DNA from: Euleptes europaea
Taxonomy: Eukaryota > Chordata > Lepidosauria > Squamata > Sphaerodactylidae
Assembly: GCF_029931775.1 (NCBI RefSeq)
Contig: NC_079332.1
Span: 3,546,501 to 3,610,500, forward strand
Direction of reading: 5' to 3'
DNA: 64,000 bases
Under the pieces are notes generated by a model, which saw only the letters and a program-made list of their open reading frames with translations, did no database searches and was not told the DNA's origin. How positions within the stretch are numbered: the stretch's first letter is position 1; each line of letters opens with the position of its first letter. Of the stretch, positions 63,355-64,000 are shown one piece after another. The position numbers and the translations under genes were made by a program.

Positions 63355-63830
63355 ATAACATAAAATTATAATAATGGTTAGGCCATTATTTTTATAACAC
63401 ACACACATTTCTCGCTTCTTTCCTCGTCTTGTCTGAGGTAAAAGCGGGGTTTTTTTATTATTTAATTTTTTAATTATTTACTTTTTTAAATTATTTAATT
63501 TTTTTAATTATTAAAAAAATTAAATCATTTTTTAAAAATTATAATAATTTATAACAAAATTATAATAATGGTTAGACCATTATTTTTATAACACACACAC
63601 ATTTCTCACTTCTTTCCTCGTCTCGTCTGAGGTAAAAGCGGGGTTTTTTTAATTATTTTTTTAATTATTTAATTTTTTTAAATTATTTAAAAAAATTAAA
63701 TCAATTTTTTAAAAATTATAATAATTTATAACATAAAATTATAATAATGGTTAGGCCATTATTTTTATAACACACATACATTTCTCGCTTCTTTCCTCGT
63801 CTCGTCTGAGGTAAAAGCGGTTTACGACAA
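63355..63830. repeat. AT-rich tandem repeat, about 180-195-bp unit
   Basis: The block TAATGGTTAGGCCATTATTT, ATAACACACACACATTTCTC, TCTGAGGTAAAAGCGG recurs starting near 63371, 63565 and 63744 (2.5 copies). Confidence 0.85.
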
Positions 63831-64000
63831 GAACAGGTTAATTAAAATAATATTGGGATTAGTTCCGTTAGCAAAAGTTTATACAATTCATTTTTAGATG
63901 GAAGAGGGAGAGCGGGAAGTCATTTTATTGTTAAATTAGAGATATTACTTGTTTTACTTTTTATTATTACTATTATATTGTTTTTGTTGATACATTAAAT

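Overview
This is vertebrate nuclear DNA, almost certainly from a squamate reptile (lizard-like). Spliced genes with CpG-island promoters mark it as vertebrate. The repeats point to squamates: Sauria-type SINEs with a BovB-like ACCTTT tail, many CR1 3' ends, an L2-tailed tRNA SINE and a 5S rRNA-derived SINE. I could not fix the genus.

Three genes lie on the minus strand in the same order as human 16p13.3, TBC1D24 > ATP6V0C > AMDHD2. (1) AMDHD2 at the left edge: promoter CpG island about 2.46-2.80 kb, a start-codon exon at 1732-1817 and the next exon at 193-329; the rest lies outside the window. (2) ATP6V0C, complete: promoter about 22.56-23.24 kb, coding exons at 22634-22703, 11507-11690 and 8085-8295, 3' UTR to about 7.3 kb; 154 aa. 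(3) TBC1D24, complete coding sequence: promoter about 62.88-63.23 kb, six coding exons between 55945 and 45205, and an inferred long 3' UTR to about 42.3 kb; 555 aa, or 558 aa with a candidate 9-nt microexon. All exon phases join without a stop.

The genes share themes but are not an operon. ATP6V0C is the proton-conducting c subunit of the V-ATPase, TBC1D24 is a TBC-TLDc trafficking protein (TLDc proteins are known V-ATPase partners), and AMDHD2 deacetylates GlcNAc-6-phosphate. The ATP6V0C promoter has a perfect CLEAR palindrome, the TFEB/TFE3 lysosomal element.

Most of the rest is repeats. Family names used here: SINE-A = tRNA-derived SINE (about 215 bp; head GTGGCTCAGTGGTAGAG, tail ending CTTCATGTGTTC). 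SINE-B = tRNA-derived SINE (about 300 bp; head GTGGTGTAGTGGTTAAGAG, L2-like tail ending in CTT repeats). LINE-B = 3' ends of a CR1/L2-type LINE ending TTCTTATGTTCTTATG. CR1 = 3' ends finishing CCAACTCTATGATTCTATG. Sauria = tRNA SINE with BovB-like tail. Also present are a hAT-type nonautonomous element, foldback elements, a 5S-derived SINE, minisatellites and AT-rich arrays. Several insertions are nested. I recognised no CRISPR array, tRNA gene or virus-derived element. The oddest object is a 123-bp insert with a perfect 34-bp hairpin at about 37.2 kb.
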